Made by a program: the position numbers and the translations under genes. Of a stretch of DNA of 64,000 nt, positions 14,181 through 27,400 are shown in pieces; position 1 is the first letter of the stretch; every line of letters begins with the position of its first letter. The DNA is taken from assembly GCA_020746105.1 (NCBI GenBank), contig CM036628.1, positions 3,978,001 through 4,042,000 on the forward strand, written 5' to 3'. The stretch comes from Trogon surrucura (Eukaryota; Chordata; Aves; Trogoniformes; Trogonidae). The notes beneath the pieces were generated by a model. The model was not told where the DNA came from and searched no databases. It saw nothing but the letters and a program-made list of their open reading frames with translations.

Positions 14181-15644
14181 CAAATACTTCAATTGTTATT
14201 ATTAGTATTATTTTCTTTTTCATGAAACTGATTTGAGGCTTTTTTTTCACTCAACCTCAAAGTCTTCCTGCTTCTCCTGTTTTTCTCTCCTGGGGAGATC
14301 ATGGAGAGTGTCTGTTTGGGGTTTAGTAGCTGGCCCAGCCCTAAACTTTGACACATGTACCCCTGGCTGATTCGTCTTGACTCTTTCCCAGCTGGGGCAG
14401 TGTGCAAGAAGGGTGTCTCCTTGGACACCCTCTTGGCATGTTGTTGGGGTCCTGTCAGCTCCCTGGTAGCGCAAGTCTGAGGCTGCCCTGGTCTTTCTGA
14501 GCCTCATCCTGCCCTTTCTCCAAGGAGGAGGCAGGAAAACCGGGTGTGATAATCTTTATTTCAAGGCAGAGCTCAGCAGGAAAGAACAATCCAGCTGTGG
14601 AGAAAATGGGATGCACAAGACAGGCTGCCATCACTTTCTTATTCTGCCTTCTTCACCCTTCAAGTAAATTTGGGCTGGCTGTAGCAAAGAAGTTATTCCT
14701 GGGGCTTTCTACGTGGTGAAGTTGCTGGATGGGGGCTGATTGTAGCTCTCGAATCAGCATGTCTGTGTGGTGGAAGTGAGCAGCCCAGGAGTGTTGTGAG
14801 CTCCAGGGCCATGCAGGGGAAGAAAAGGGCTGCCAGGGAGGGAGTGCAGAGATTAGGGATGTGCTGTGGGTAGAGACAGCTCTTTACATGGGGCAGGAAC
14901 CCTCCCCACCTTTGCTCTCCTGCTCCCCTGGTTTCTGTGCTGTCACCAGAATGCTTCTGGGGACACTCAGGACTATCGCTTGGTGTTGTGTTCACGGTTC
15001 AGCACTTGATGCTGTCTCTGCTGCATCCAGATTAAAGGCAGAATGGAAACATGCTTGTGGCTGCCTATGAGCCCTGGTCACTCCCAGATCCATCCCCAGG
15101 GTGGCTGCCCTCCCCAGAGACCCTGCTGTGGGGGCTGCCTGATAGGAAAGAGCAGGACTCAGCCCTGGCAGAGTGGACCTCCTGTGATCACTGCCTAGAA
15201 GGTCTGGCAGTGTCCATAGGGCATGTTTTGATGCTGCTAGAGATCATGTGTGCTTGTCAAATGAGTCCTCCTTGATTTGTGATGATAATGGCTCAAGGAC
15301 TGTGGTGCGATGGATGCGCTCCTCCTCTTTGAATGAACTGAACTTTGGTCCAGGCAGGTGCTTAGCAAGTAGACCTAAACAAAGTTAACCCTATTGTGTG
15401 AGGCTATTGCTGAGAAGTCAGTGACAAAAAAACCAGCTTGACTGGAGACTGGGCTGATAAGCAGCTGACACTGCATTAAGACAGCAGAAAATCTGACTGT
15501 GAATCAACCCATTTATGCTACAAATACCTGCAGCCCCCAGGACTCATTGAGCTATCCCTCCACAGCAGCTGGCTTCATGAAGGTGATTTTCTCCCCCTCC
15601 TTGAGTAGGGTTGCCCCTCATGGTTAGCCCTCGAGGCTGAGAAA

Positions 15645-15891
15645 TCCCTCACCTGACAGCAGGCATTGATGAGTTGGTAAGTGACATTTTTTGCATGCAT
15701 CTAACATTTAAGACACATATGGTAAGCTGAAGTGATAATCTTTGCATCCTACACTAACTTTAAGTGTACTAAATAGTATTGACCTCCAATCTATATGTGC
15801 TTAAGTATTTTACGTACCTATATTTACTGACTAGAACTCAACAAACTAACTATGAGCTCAGATCTGAGTAATCTCTGATTCTTCTCCTGCA
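15645..15891 (+). repeat. 5' LTR of the 15.6-17.6 kb retroviral element
   Basis: The segment matches 17360-17621 along its length, with scattered substitutions and small indels. It ends CTCCTGCA, a plausible LTR CA terminus. The start is approximate: TGACAG at 15654 is a possible TG start, but weaker similarity extends about 10 bases further upstream. A TGGCAGGATGGCAG stretch begins 17 bases after the end and could be the primer-binding site, but I cannot assign a tRNA. Confidence 0.68.
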
Positions 15892-15914
15892 CCAAAATTG
15901 GTATAGTTGGCAGG

Positions 15915-16440
15915 ATGGCAGATTCAATTACTGACTATTTATGGAGGCACAGAATTAGCCTTCTCCAAGATTTTCTGAAGATTGGACATGCAAAAATTGG
16001 GATAATTGGAGTAAGATAGAGGAACAGTTAAACCTCCTGAGAGAAAAACTGAAAAATTGTGAAGAAAATGGAATAATATGCAAGATGTTGAGAATGTGTT
16101 TGGGAGCAGCATGTCATTATAAGAAATACAAAGAAAAGGAAATGAGAGTGTTATAAGATGAGGTTGAACAAAGAAAGCAGCAAGAAATGCTGTTATCTCT
16201 GCAAACGGAACAATTGCAGAAAGATCTGGGGGAGGAAAAAGAAGAGAAAAAAGAGGAGAGGACGAGCTAGAACTCATGGTAACTCAGGCCCCCAATCCCC
16301 CAGACCCTCTAAATATCTGTAAATTAATTGTGTCCCTGGAAGATTGGGACAGAGATATGCAGGGGGACTCTCATCAGGAATTTAGTGATGAAAGCACTGA
16401 AGAGAGTGAGTTAGAACTGAAGTTTAAGGTGGCCTCTTGT
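15915..16440 (+). pseudogene. gag-like remnant with coiled-coil, frames broken
   Basis: From ATG 15915 a 34-codon frame ends in TAG. One frame over, a charged Leu/Glu/Lys-rich coiled-coil-like stretch follows (LNLLREKLKNCEENG, then EQRKQQEMLLSLQTEQLQKD), split by a TAA. A further short frame from 16276 is rich in Asp, Glu and Ser. Position just after the 5' LTR and the coiled-coil character suggest gag. No zinc knuckle or major homology region is visible, so this is inference from placement. Confidence 0.45.
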
Positions 16441-16647
16441 TAAAGCTGAAGTGTCTATAGGGCTCCAGCAGGGTAACTAAAGAAGTACCACAAGAACTAT
16501 TCCATGGTACCCCCTTCAACTGGCTAATTTGCAATAAAAAAAAAATATGTGCAGAAGGCTGGCAAGTGCAAAACTGCGTATTTGTGGTATTGTCTCCCTT
16601 ACTGGAGGAGATCATTGTATGTTAAACCAAACTGAAGTGGATGGCTT

Positions 16648-17345
16648 TTGGGGACCAGGGGTATTTTTAACAGGGAGGACAGACCTGTTCCTGCGCTGGG
16701 ATTAAATCACCGTGGAGCTGTGCTCTGTCTGTTAGAACACAGAGCATGGGCCCAACAAAATGGGAACAAATGGCAAACCGTCGATGTTGACGCGTGTGTT
16801 GTACGGAAGCAACAGAGATTTATTTGTGAAAGTAATACCATTAAAGCCCAAGACGTTTGTCTTGATGCTGAGCAAAACGTTTGTCACTTTGAAATATATC
16901 CCAGTGAAATCCCTGAAACTGTACTAGTATATAATGGAAATGGATGTGTTTGTTAGAGAACCCTTTGTGGTTCTGTGTTTATAGACACCACCGCTGTTGA
17001 TATACACAATCAAATACCTACATTTGTAATTTTCCTGAGATTATGGGATGCAACTTTAACTCTTCAGCTCCTGTCACAACCCATCAATTGCTGCAATCGA
17101 ACTGTACTTTGTATCAGCGCTTATTGCCTACCCCCATTGGAATGAATCACACGCTGGTAAGAAAACTGTCTCAACATGATGACCTGTGCCAATTGCTAAA
17201 AGGACAAAGAACCCTAATTACCATCCGTCATTCTGCAGATGAGGTACTCCAAGATGCAGAACACCACTGGTGAGAAACTCTGCTTGGACAGTCTCCAACA
17301 GCAACTGGAGCTGTGATTTTGATGTTACACCCAACTGTAGTCTTG
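16648..17345 (+). pseudogene. env-like remnant
   Basis: One open frame of about 100 codons (16648-16956) contains evenly spaced cysteines and hydrophobic strand-like segments. It is interrupted by TAG at 16954, and the same frame carries on past the stop with no clear break in character. A neighbouring frame at 17043-17273 carries two N-glycosylation sequons (NSS and NCT) in a cysteine-containing stretch. Both resemble envelope surface-subunit sequence of avian endogenous retroviruses. The signal peptide, a complete transmembrane subunit and a membrane anchor are not seen. Non-functional. Confidence 0.5.
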
Positions 17346-17359
17346 TTAATCTTTGTAGA

Positions 17360-17621
17360 TCCCTTACGTGACACCAGACATCGATGGGTTCGTAAGTGAC
17401 ATTTTTTTGCATGCATATAATGTTTAAGATACATATAGTAAGCTGAAGTGATAATCTTTGCATCCCATACTAACTTTAAGTGTGCTGAAGAGCGGGGTAT
17501 TGACTGCCAATCCATCTGTACTTATTAAATATTTTACATACCTAAATATACTGATTAGAACTCGATAAATTATCTACTTGCTCAGATCTGTCAGTATTAT
17601 CTCTGGCTCTTCTCCTGCGAC
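17360..17621 (+). repeat. 3' LTR of the 15.6-17.6 kb retroviral element
   Basis: This is the direct-repeat partner of 15645-15891. It carries the same GTAAGTGACATTTTTTTGCA start region and CTCTTCTCCTGCG end. A small insertion relative to the 5' copy (GAGCGGGG near 17490) and many substitutions show long independent decay. Confidence 0.68.
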
Positions 17622-20560
17622 ACTGTGGTTGTCACTCACTGAGTTGAAGGTGCACCGTGGGATTTTAAGTCATCTTTTCTCTTGTTCTGCTCTGTATTTC
17701 CCCTTGCTGAGATCCTGCATCCTCAGTTGATTCAGGTCCCAGGGAGCTTTCCAGCTTGCTGTGAGTGGAATGGGGTTGATTTGTGTTCTGGGGTCAGTCT
17801 TAACTCTCCCTGGTCCCATCTCAGCTGAGAGGGGATGCTAAATGGTTTCCCCCACTAAACCAGTGGAGGAGCTGACATAATATTGATTCTACCTTATATC
17901 TTCAAGGGCTGATATAGTAGCAGGAGGGATGGGCTGTGAGATGGTGAGCCACTCAGAGATGTAAGGTGATGGAAACAGAGATGCTGTGGTTGCTCTGACT
18001 TGCATCTGGGGTAGGATATGTGCTGGCAGTGCAGAGCACAAAAAAGAACCCCTGGGCATCTCGTCCCTACCCAGAAGTGACCCAGGTAGACAGGGCCTGC
18101 TGCAAGTCAGCAGTGCTTTAGTACTGCTGCATCTGTAACGTGGCTGTATCTAAACTTCCAGGAACTTTTTACAGAAGCATAAACCTGATCCCATTAAAAC
18201 AAATGGACTTTGAGTCCCTCAGTCCTTTTGGAGGCTTTGAAAGACTTCTGCCTGTACGGTCAGTTCAAAGAAGTGCTGCTATGCTGGGGTTTAAAAGTAG
18301 CATCTAAGAGATGGTCATGAAGTGTCTAGGGAGGAAACCAGAGCTGCAGAGGTAACCAAGGTCTGGGAGCTGAGCACTGTTACCTGAACATGTAGATCAG
18401 CATCGAATTAGACAGAGGCTTGGCTGTTTGCAGAGAGCCAGTTGTGCTAGCTGAATACTTGGCCCATTGCATCACCTCTTCCAGAGTGGAGAAAAATAGC
18501 TGAACAAATGGAGATGTGCAGGTGACCTGCAGTTCAGGGACTTGCTTTCTGTCTCACAGTTTTTGGCTTGTGGTTTTGCTGCCTTTTTTTTTTTTTTTTT
18601 TTTAACTGCTGAACTCTGAAGGGATTTGGATGGTTGACTCTCCCCAGCCTGCTGGCCTTGGCAAGAAGGCTTTAGCTTCTCAGTGTTGAATAAGATAACT
18701 GTGCGAGCGTGAGTGTTTCAGCCAGCTTGGACAGTAGAGCTGATTTATTACTCAATAGAGCCATTGAGGAGCTGGAAATTGGATGTGATTTGTACTCAGG
18801 GCCAGTGCTGGCTTGCTGGGATGAATTCTGCTCAAGGTATCACCTGTGACTGCAGCTTTCCCACCCCCCCCCCTTCTCTTCCAGAGCAATAATACCGAAG
18901 GATTTTACAGTGACCTCCCCCATCCCATGGCAGGCACAACTGACAGTGGGATCCCCACTGCTGCCCCCACATTTTATTCTCCCTGCCCACACAGGATTAG
19001 CCAGACCAGATATAATCTCTTCATCCATACTGAGCTGCTGAGAAATCCTGCGTTGGCTGATTTTGGGGGGGAGAAAAAAAAAAAAAGCCCTTTGGTAATT
19101 CACAAAACTGGGAGGAGGGGGGAGAAAACAGTCAAAAGAAACTAGGGAGAATAATTGGTCGATTCCCAGCATCCTCGATGGCTGCTCTTAAGCAATTATG
19201 GGAACTCAGCAACACCCGTATCACAGCACGTTCTCGGAGATTAACCGTCTGCTCAGCCGGCAATTAGAGCCCGTTAAATGGGAAGCTGCCACTTAGCTTT
19301 GACTTTGTAGTGGCTGTTTTCACTTCTCCAAGTCAGGCTCCAGGCACCGAAAGGAGGGGTGTGAGTATCTGTGGGGAGGATTAAGCCTGAGCTGCCTTCC
19401 CTACAGCGAGGGAGAAGCTTATGGCCAGGGTGGCTGGAAGGGAATTAAAGCCGTGCTCTGTTTTCTTTGTTAGTCTGCCCCTTGCTTGTTCTGTCAACAA
19501 GGAAAGCACAGGCTGCTCCCTGGCCCCATGTTTCCTCCTGTTTTAACTTCCCCTCCGTTTTTGTTTGTCACTTTGGGAAATGACTTGGCTGGCTGATGCC
19601 ACCTGTGAAAACGCTAGTGCTGCGGGTTGATGTGCCAACATCATTTGCACAGGAGAAACACCAAGAGACACAGGTTCACCTCTATGCCCAGGCCACGGAC
19701 CTCCTCTGAGATCCCGCTCAGGTCCGTAGGGTGCCCTTCATGGTTTCTTTGCTACCGAAGAGGTTTGTGACATTCCTGCCTCCTGCGCTGTGGTGCATCG
19801 GAGGACCCAAATGATAAGAAATCCTTCAGCCTCAGTTGCTTCAGACAGCTGGCGTAGTGCTTTGTGTAGATCTGCTGGCCCACCTGAGAGGGTGGCAAGC
19901 AAGATTTCTGGCCTCCCCAGAGCTCTGTGGGGTTTAGTTCTGCACCAAAGCAGTCCTAAGACTACTGCCCACCTCCTTTGGTGGTGAGGTTGAGGGTCTC
20001 AGATAACGCCAATGTGCGGAAAGAGCTGGACGCTGGCCACCAGCACTCTCAGCAGCAAGGACCTGCAGCAGGAGCTGGTGCTACGTGGTGTCTCTCTCCT
20101 GTGGGCTCAGCAGGCACCTCACACTTCGGAATTAGCTTCACTTCTTCCCTTGCCGATTTATCTTCTGAGCTTTCTAGGCCAGCTGTCCTCCTTTATTATC
20201 CTCACGCTACCTATTTATCTCGTCTGCCCCCTCTTCTTCCCGCTTTCCTCCCTCTGGTTGCCTGCCCGTTGCTGAGCTCTTCTTGCCCGCCAGCAAAAAC
20301 AAGCCGTGGTGGCGGAGCGTGACAGACCCCGCAGAAGACACATCGGCCCGACAGCCGAGGCCGAGTCAGCAAAGCTGGTCCCCACTCGCTGTCCCCCGGC
20401 ACCCAGCACGTGCGTGGAGGAAACTCCTGAGGTGTCCCACCATCGTGAGCACGTCGAATGCATCTGCCAACCTACTCGGCGCTGTTTCTGCTCTGTGAGG
20501 GTAACCAAAGTGCTCAAAAACTGCAGGTGGGAAGGCAGTTGCTGTCTCCTCTACCTATGT
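17622..20560. other. Gene-free stretch
   Basis: Only a poly-T at 18586 and a C-rich run at 18862 stand out. Open frames here are short and overlap on several frames without similarity to known families. Confidence 0.6.
18586..18603. repeat. Poly-T tract
   Basis: A run of about 18 T (GCC-T18-AACTGC). No element body was recognised on either side. Similar A/T homopolymers occur at 9840-9890, 47551-47582 and 57385-57401. Confidence 0.85.
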
Positions 20561-20993
20561 ACCAGGATGATTAGAGGGCTGGAGCACCTCTCCCATGAAG
20601 ACAGACTGAGAGAGTTGGGGTTGTTCAGTCTGCAGAAAAGAAGGGTTTGAGGAGACCTTATTGGGGCCTTCCAGTATCTCAAGGGGGCTACAAGAAAGCT
20701 GGGGAGGGGCTTTTTAGGATGTCGGGTAGTGATAGGGCTAGAGGGAATGGGTTGAAGCCAGAGATGGGTTGGCTCATATTGGACGTTAGGAAGAAGTTCT
20801 TCTCCATGAGGGTGGTGAGACACTGGCACAGGTTGCCCAGAGAGGTGGTGGAAGCTCCATCCCTTGAAGTTTTTAAGGCCAGGCTGGATGGGGCTCTGAG
20901 CAGCCTGATCTAGTGGGGGATGTCCCTGCCCATGGCAGGGGGGTTGGAACTAGATGATCTTTAAGGTCCCCTCCAACCCTGGCAATTCTATGT
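20561..20993 (+). mobile_element. CR1 LINE, 3'-end fragment
   Basis: The 5'-truncated CR1 starts in the last part of the reverse-transcriptase frame (GLEHLSHEDRLRELGLFSLQ encoded near 20580) and runs through the 3' UTR (TTGGAACTAGATGATCTTTAAGG) to the tail AATTCTATG. It is in plus orientation. It is the same subfamily as the inverted copy at 60349-61015. Confidence 0.93.
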
Positions 20994-21412
20994 CGTGTCC
21001 TCAGGCTGTTTTTTTCCCTGCTCCCTCCTCTCATTTATGCTCCTCTGCCAGCCTCAGACTGGCAGATTGAGGGGCAGGTCCAGGCCAATGCTGGCTCCAG
21101 CAGACATCATTAGACTTCAGATCACCCTTTGTGGAAGTCCTTCATTATGGTCTCTGGGCTTCTACATGTCTTTAGTGGTGACAGTGCAATCTGTTTGCAC
21201 ACAAATGGTAATAATAATAACATTCTGAAGTTTCATCTTCTGTTCTGGGCATCATGTTTTCAGCTGGAGGTGTGAGAGCGAACAGTTTGGGGCCATGTTC
21301 GTATGAAAAAAGTATTGGTTTTCCGACCCAAAGTAGCTGTAGATACAAGGCAGAGGACTGTGGAAGTAGATGTAGTAAACCCTGCACCCAGAACTGCTTT
21401 CTTTCATTTTCA

Positions 21413-21470
21413 CACAGAATCACAGAATTGTTGAGGCTGGAAAAGACCTCTGAGACCATCAAATTCCTTT
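21413..21470 (-). mobile_element. CR1 3'-tail fragment
   Basis: ACAGAATCACAGAATTG followed by GGCTGGAAAAGACCTCTGAG is the reverse complement of a CR1 3' end. Only about 60 bp remains. Confidence 0.8.
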
Positions 21471-24400
21471 TTTTCCCACACGCCAGCCCTATCGCACAGC
21501 AGAGCTCTGAAAATCAGAGGTGATGATCAGCAGTAGTCTGGTGCTTCAGGGATGGGCTTTCAGAGCCTGGAGAGGAAATGAACCCTTCCTTGCCCACAGC
21601 TATAGGGTACAGATGTGCTGAGGCTCAGTGCTTTCCAGAGACAGTGTGTTAGAGCTGTGCTTTCGGGAAGCTTTGGGCTTGCACGTGTATTGACTGCCAA
21701 GAGAAACCTCAGCACACGCAGGATCCCAGAGGAGGGCCAGAGGGCTGACTCGGGTGAGACCTTGTAGTACAGCTGACTTACAAGCTCCAGCCCTCTGGGA
21801 CGAGGCTGTGCAAACCTCTAACTGTGCCTCCAGATGTGCGGAACATCACCAACGCCTCCGGCAAGGGGAACAGGGATGAAATTGAGCTCGAACTGAACTT
21901 TCCCAGTCATGCTCCCTTCTTCTTCATCTTTCTGGCACTGTCAAACTTTATCAGGAACCTCCTGGCAAGGTTTTGGGGTAAAGGCAAGAAAAATTAAGTG
22001 GTCAGATCCCTGTTAACTTCTGGAAGTAACAGGAAGGCAGCAAAGCCTTCGATGTCTTGTTCAGCCAGAGCTATTCCACTTGGCTCTGACTCTGCACAGC
22101 TGGAGCAGTGTATGAGCCACATCTGCAGCACTCAGTGTACACCTTGAGGGAAAGCTCAAGGGGCTGTATGCAGTGTCCTACCTGTCTGGAGTTTTAGAGA
22201 AGTAAATGAGGCTTAATCAGAATGAATCCCATCGGGAATAAAAACCAAACAAGAAAAGCTGTGTGGCAAAGACCCTGCCTGGTGGTTTGAAAATGCGAGT
22301 CCCTGCCTTGGATGTGCAGGGAGGGTGGGGAGAACTCTTGAAACATTTGGAGTTATGAATTGTCCGTCAGGAAAAGGACAGATGAAGCCAAAAAGATCTG
22401 GAGGGGAAGCAGACCTCATTTTGCTGTACTTAAATTTGTAAGGCTGCTAGCAGTAGAGAACATGGGAACGGCATTCCTACCTCCCAAACTAAAATTAAAT
22501 TTGGGATCTGGAAGTTCCCCTGGGGAAGGTTAGGGCTTGGGACTTCCTGGCCCACGTTGAATTGGATCCACAGCCCAAATCCAGAAGCCCTTGGTATTCC
22601 AGGACTGACATCTCATCATGGGTTTAGACTTCTTACCACTGGGATGGAGACTCCTTTGGATCTTGCCTTGGCCTGATGCCTAAAAAGCCTCCCACGGACA
22701 AGACAAAGTGAGAAGGTCGAGGCAGGATGGATGTAGGTGGGTTGCCACCTTCTCTTTGGCTGTTCCTACAGGGCTGTGGTACTCTCTTCACCTTCTTCAT
22801 GGAATGAACAAAAAATCAACACACCCAAAGAGCAGGTGAGGCTACAGGTAAAGCAGCAAACTTGTCTGCGGTGATAGTGGTCAAACATAGTTTTGTGGAA
22901 GTTGTCAGCAAAGCTGTGCAACCTCAGTGTGCCATCCCCTTGGGCAAGCTATCTGGTGTTCTTGTGGGATCTGCTCTCCCCCGGGATGCTACACAGGAGA
23001 GGCAAAAGCTCAGGGGAAGAAAGTCGACAAAAGTGTCTCGCGCACTACAGAAGGCAGGAGATGGATCTTTTTGCTGGTGGAGGTGCCTCCATCTCTGTCC
23101 TCAGTGCTCAGTTCCATCAGCAGAAAGCAGGCTGAGCGTGCCAACACAGACATCATTTGCGCAAGATGGGCTGGGGTATTTACGTGTTATTTTTAAGACA
23201 GCCAAACTTTTGCCCAAAGAGAGGACAGATTTTATTTTAGCAGGATACTGCAGAGGCTCTGAATAACAGCACTGCTTGAGGCTATTGTGCTGGGCTTAGG
23301 GTTAAAAGGAGCTAGTAACCTCCAGCAGGATTAGAAAGAACATGGAAAGGAGAACCCTGAGTTTGGATTAAAAATGCTTAAAAGTCTCTTGTATCAGCAA
23401 GCTCTTTTCTCCGGGAGAGATTAGGAGAGCAGTTTCTCTCGACCACTCTGTTAATCTGGTCTCCATGGAAACAGGATGATGTGCGTGTTGATGCGCTCCC
23501 CTAAATGGCTGCTCAGCAGCCGTGTTAGAGGGGGAGACTGGCTTCAGTTTGTCACCCAAATCTAGTTAGCTCGTCCCCTGTCAGTCCCTGACAGCTGCTG
23601 CTGGGGGAATTTTCTGCTGCTCCTTTTGTGCCGGTGAAACTTGCACCGGCGCCCCCACGCTGCAGATATTTTGCTGGGGAGTTCACAGCCTCGGATCTTC
23701 ACACCTCATTCAGCCAGCCCAGAAAAAGCCCCAGACATTTACACAATTACACGATCATGATTTCACTGGTGCTTCTGAACAGGACGGGCTACGGCTGTCT
23801 TGCAAATGCGACAGAGCTCTATGTCACCCACCCTCCAACTCTGCCCCATGAGACTGAGGTACCGCCTTGTCATGGGACCATATTCAGGAGGTCTCCTGGG
23901 TCTTCTCCAGTGACCACTCTTGGATGGATATTGCAATGCAGCCTATGGACAAGGCATTGAGTGAGGAATTGGGGAAATTTGCCCTGTTTTAAAGTAAATC
24001 CAGCCTTGCAACAGTAATCACTGAGGCAGACCTCGTGCCTTCATCCCAAATGCTGCCCAGCCTGGCCTCTAAATGCAAACTGGAGGTGCCAATGTGGCCA
24101 TCCAGACTGAGGTGAAATGGTGGGTGGCTTGTAAACGTTCCCTGCATCTTTCTTAAATCCCTTTTCATCCTGAGTCACATGCGGAAGGAGTGTGGGTGAG
24201 TGCGAGTAGGCAGAGAGAGAGGGATGGTAGGGCTGCGTGAATTTGGATATGCACATCAGCTATCAAACATAGTGCAAAATTGCTGTGAAAGCAGGGAAAA
24301 AAGATAAATTTCATGTCACAGTCTTCAGATGATGAGCTACTGCTGTTACTGTTTTCTGTGTTAGTGGAGTTAAAGTGAGACTTGTTTTTTTGAGATGAGC

Positions 24401-27400
24401 AAGGGGTCTTCTGTACCCCACATCTCCTCTTCCTAGCCCTTTCCCTCTTTTCTTTTTATTTTTTCTCTCCGCTGCTCCACAGTTGTGTTTCCTGGTGGAC
24501 CTGAGCCAGTTGTGTGGGACTGCTGCTGCCTCTAATCCTTTCAGACCAGCCATGGGTTTGGCTGAAGAAAGTTGAAACAAAGCAAAGAAAATACAGATGA
24601 CCTTTCTGCCTATCTGATTCCAGCTCCCGATTCAATAACAACAGCTAATGCCATCAGCTAATTCCACCTAAATCTGGAACTGTATATTTGTAAACATCAT
24701 GAAAACTGAAGAGTCAGGGGAAAGGCTTTATCAACAGTCTTGCTGGCCTCACTGTGAGCTCAACCCTAAGTCAGACCTCAAAGAGATTTGTTGTGGAGAA
24801 AACTCTATAGGGATCCAAGCTGGAATTGCACTGGAACAAGTCCATGGGTGTTCCCTATAAAACCCATTGCTTTTACAGCCCATGTGGAAGTTTTCACAGA
24901 AAACACGTCTAGCCCAAACAGCCACTTCAGATTTAGTATATGAGTGATGACTGGAATAAAAAAAACCCAACACCTACAGCGCCCTTTCCCAGCTAGTGAG
25001 CCACGTGGAGGGGTCCTGCAGCCTCATGTATCGTATAAAGAGTCATTCTGCTCTGCAAAGCAGGCACCGGCTCCCTTGTGGGCTGTACCCCAGAAATTGT
25101 AATTTGTCCCAGTTTATAAATAAGATGTTTTTCCTTGACTGCCAGGTCCCAGTGACATCTACAAGGCAAACTGCGATCTCTGTGGGCTGTGAATCATCAC
25201 TGATAATGGCGATTGTGCTGGCTGAATGCTACTTTTTCTCACTGTACAGCACCAGAGTTTGTGGATGCACCCAGAGAAGAGCAATCTGGCACCAGGGCAA
25301 GGGAAGTGGCCACTTCTTTAGCACAGTCCAGATGGCGACTGCCTGGGATGGATGCTCTTAGGGACAGAATGGTGGTACATCTCACCTTTGCTGTCCCTGC
25401 AAGGTATTCCTACCTCCCTGACCCAGACTGGTGAAAGTTCAGTGTCTCCCTGCCTTTCCCTTCACATTCATGCCCTTCACATTCATCCTAGCACCAAAGC
25501 CACATTAAGTCTGAATTTTCTCCTCTCCTTAGAACTGTTCACTGCATGACCCATGTGCAATAGTTTCCAGCAAAAGGGGATAAATTTTGGCTGACCTTTG
25601 GGTTTCAATATCTCCTCCTCCTGGAGCACCAGCATCTTGGCCTCCATCCCTGTGATGTTTCCTTGTCTGTTTCAGAACTCAGGTAAGTCCTCTGCTTGCT
25701 CTGTGCATCAGTGTCCTCTTTTCTGTGGTCATAAGAGCATTTCCCGTTGTCAGAGTGAAGACTGCATCAGAAGTTGGGGGTTAGTAATGGGCACCAGGTA
25801 CATCCTGCAGGGTGAGAGACTGGAACCTGTGCATTTGCTGGGAATGGTGCCCAGCTGATGCCTTAGGTCCTCTGCTAGGTCTGTCTGGCGAGCTGATGGC
25901 GCGTTATTTAGTCGCTCTGCATCTCCTTTACAGCCAGGATAACAACACCTTGTGGGGGTGAGAGTAGATGTTCATTGGCATTTGTCATCGGCTCGGCTGC
26001 AGGCACCCTGGGGAAGCCTATAAATAAGTGAGGGGTTGTGATTCAGCAGCTGCTGGAGGAGCAGCAGCTGCCACTGTGTCCATTTCGCGATCGCTTCAAA
26101 AGCCTAAACTCTCTTTTTGATTCAGATCTTTGCATTAAATTTGCAAGAGCCCTCTCCACAAGTGGCGCAGGGGAAGGCGATCTGCGGCGCCCCTGGGGAG
26201 GAGGGTGTGGAAGCAACCACCGTGGAGACGACGCAGCCCGTGAGACTGATTGCAGGCTCCACCACGGCTCCCTCATTCCTTATTGATGTGCACCTGCTTT
26301 CATGTTTGTTTCTTCTTCTGCTCGCCGGGGTGGGTTTCCCTGATGTCTGTTATCGCTGGGCACAGCGAGGCACTAAAAGAAACCGTTTAGGTCAGGCTTG
26401 TGGAGAAACAACCAGGTATCCGGATGCATTATCAAGGGTAGCAGCAGTTTTGCATCTGCAGTCAGTGATGGGGCTAATATGAGACGGAGCGAGCTGAGCA
26501 GAAAAGCACAACCGTGTATACCTCGAGGCTCAGAGCAGCAAAACTGCAGCTTACGTTTGGGTTCAGATGGCTGAGTTCAGCTTTGCTCATTTAATTCACC
26601 CACTGCTTTGGGTCATTATTGACAGTCGTGCTTTTGCAAGGCTGTGTGGGCCACTGGGACATTCTGAAGGAAAGGTCCTTTTCTGTGCGCACGTTGGGGG
26701 AAAAAGCATGTGTGTGAAATTCTGTCAGCGACAGCATCGTGGCATTTTTATGCGGTCTGTCCCCTGCTAAAATAAGCTCAGTGAAGGCTTTGGCTTCGTC
26801 TCTGTTTGGGAAGGAGAATGCATGTCTTTCGCTTGTGTCAGGGTGTAAATGCTCCGACGGTTTGATGGGGTAAAGCTTGCTGAGCAGAGTTGTCCATTTC
26901 CCCACTGATGAGAGCGGGAAGGTGTTTTTTTGGGCAGCGGGAAACGGAAACAGTTGGCCCAGAGGGAAGTGAAGAGTAACCTGTGATGCCCTAGGAGATC
27001 CTGGTGACTCCATGTGGACCCAAAAGCAGCAGCACTGACCTCTGTTGCTGGCTCAAAACCACCCGGACATCAGTCCCGTGACGTGTTTGCAGTCGGTGAA
27101 TGAAGACACGCTCTATGCCCTAGATGAGAACACGTGGAAACAGCTACAGAGGCATCACGCAGGCTTTTTGCTGAAGCACAGTCAGTGGGGAGGGAAGATC
27201 ATCCTGCAGGGAAGATCTCTCAGCCAGGTCATCCTGCAGCTCTCACCCTTTCTAATAAAGCCTTGTTCCTGGTGACCACTCAGCCCTTCTCCTTTCAAGT
27301 CAACAAATTACAAGAAAAAGGTAAAAAGCCAAGAGGAGGAGGAAAAAGACAGAATGATATATTTTTGTGCACACTCTCGCTCTCCCTCTTCATTCCTTTG

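Larger units (their letters stand above)
15645..17621 (+). mobile_element. Small degenerate endogenous retrovirus (LTR-gag remnant-env remnant-LTR, no pol)
   Basis: Two direct repeats of about 250 bp at 15645-15891 and 17360-17621 flank 1.47 kb. By eye they share about 85% identity, including AAGTGACATTTTTT and AAGCTGAAGTGATAATCTTT. The internal part has a gag-like coiled-coil remnant followed by an env-like remnant, and no reverse transcriptase signal in any frame. The short LTRs and gag/env content recall the avian ENS/ERNI family of endogenous retroviruses, an inference to be tested by search. The divergence between the LTRs makes this an old insertion, and both reading frames are interrupted. 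Confidence 0.7.

Noticed and set aside
21835-21990. Plus-strand stretch with a possible sequon (NITNAS) and a hydrophobic run, considered as an exon
   Set aside because: No acceptor or donor in phase and no known family; the frame is short.
26041-26070. CAGCAGCTGCTGGAGGAGCAGCAGCTGCC as a hairpin or trinucleotide repeat
   Set aside because: A short CAG/CTG-type palindromic coincidence with no array and no RNA-gene context.
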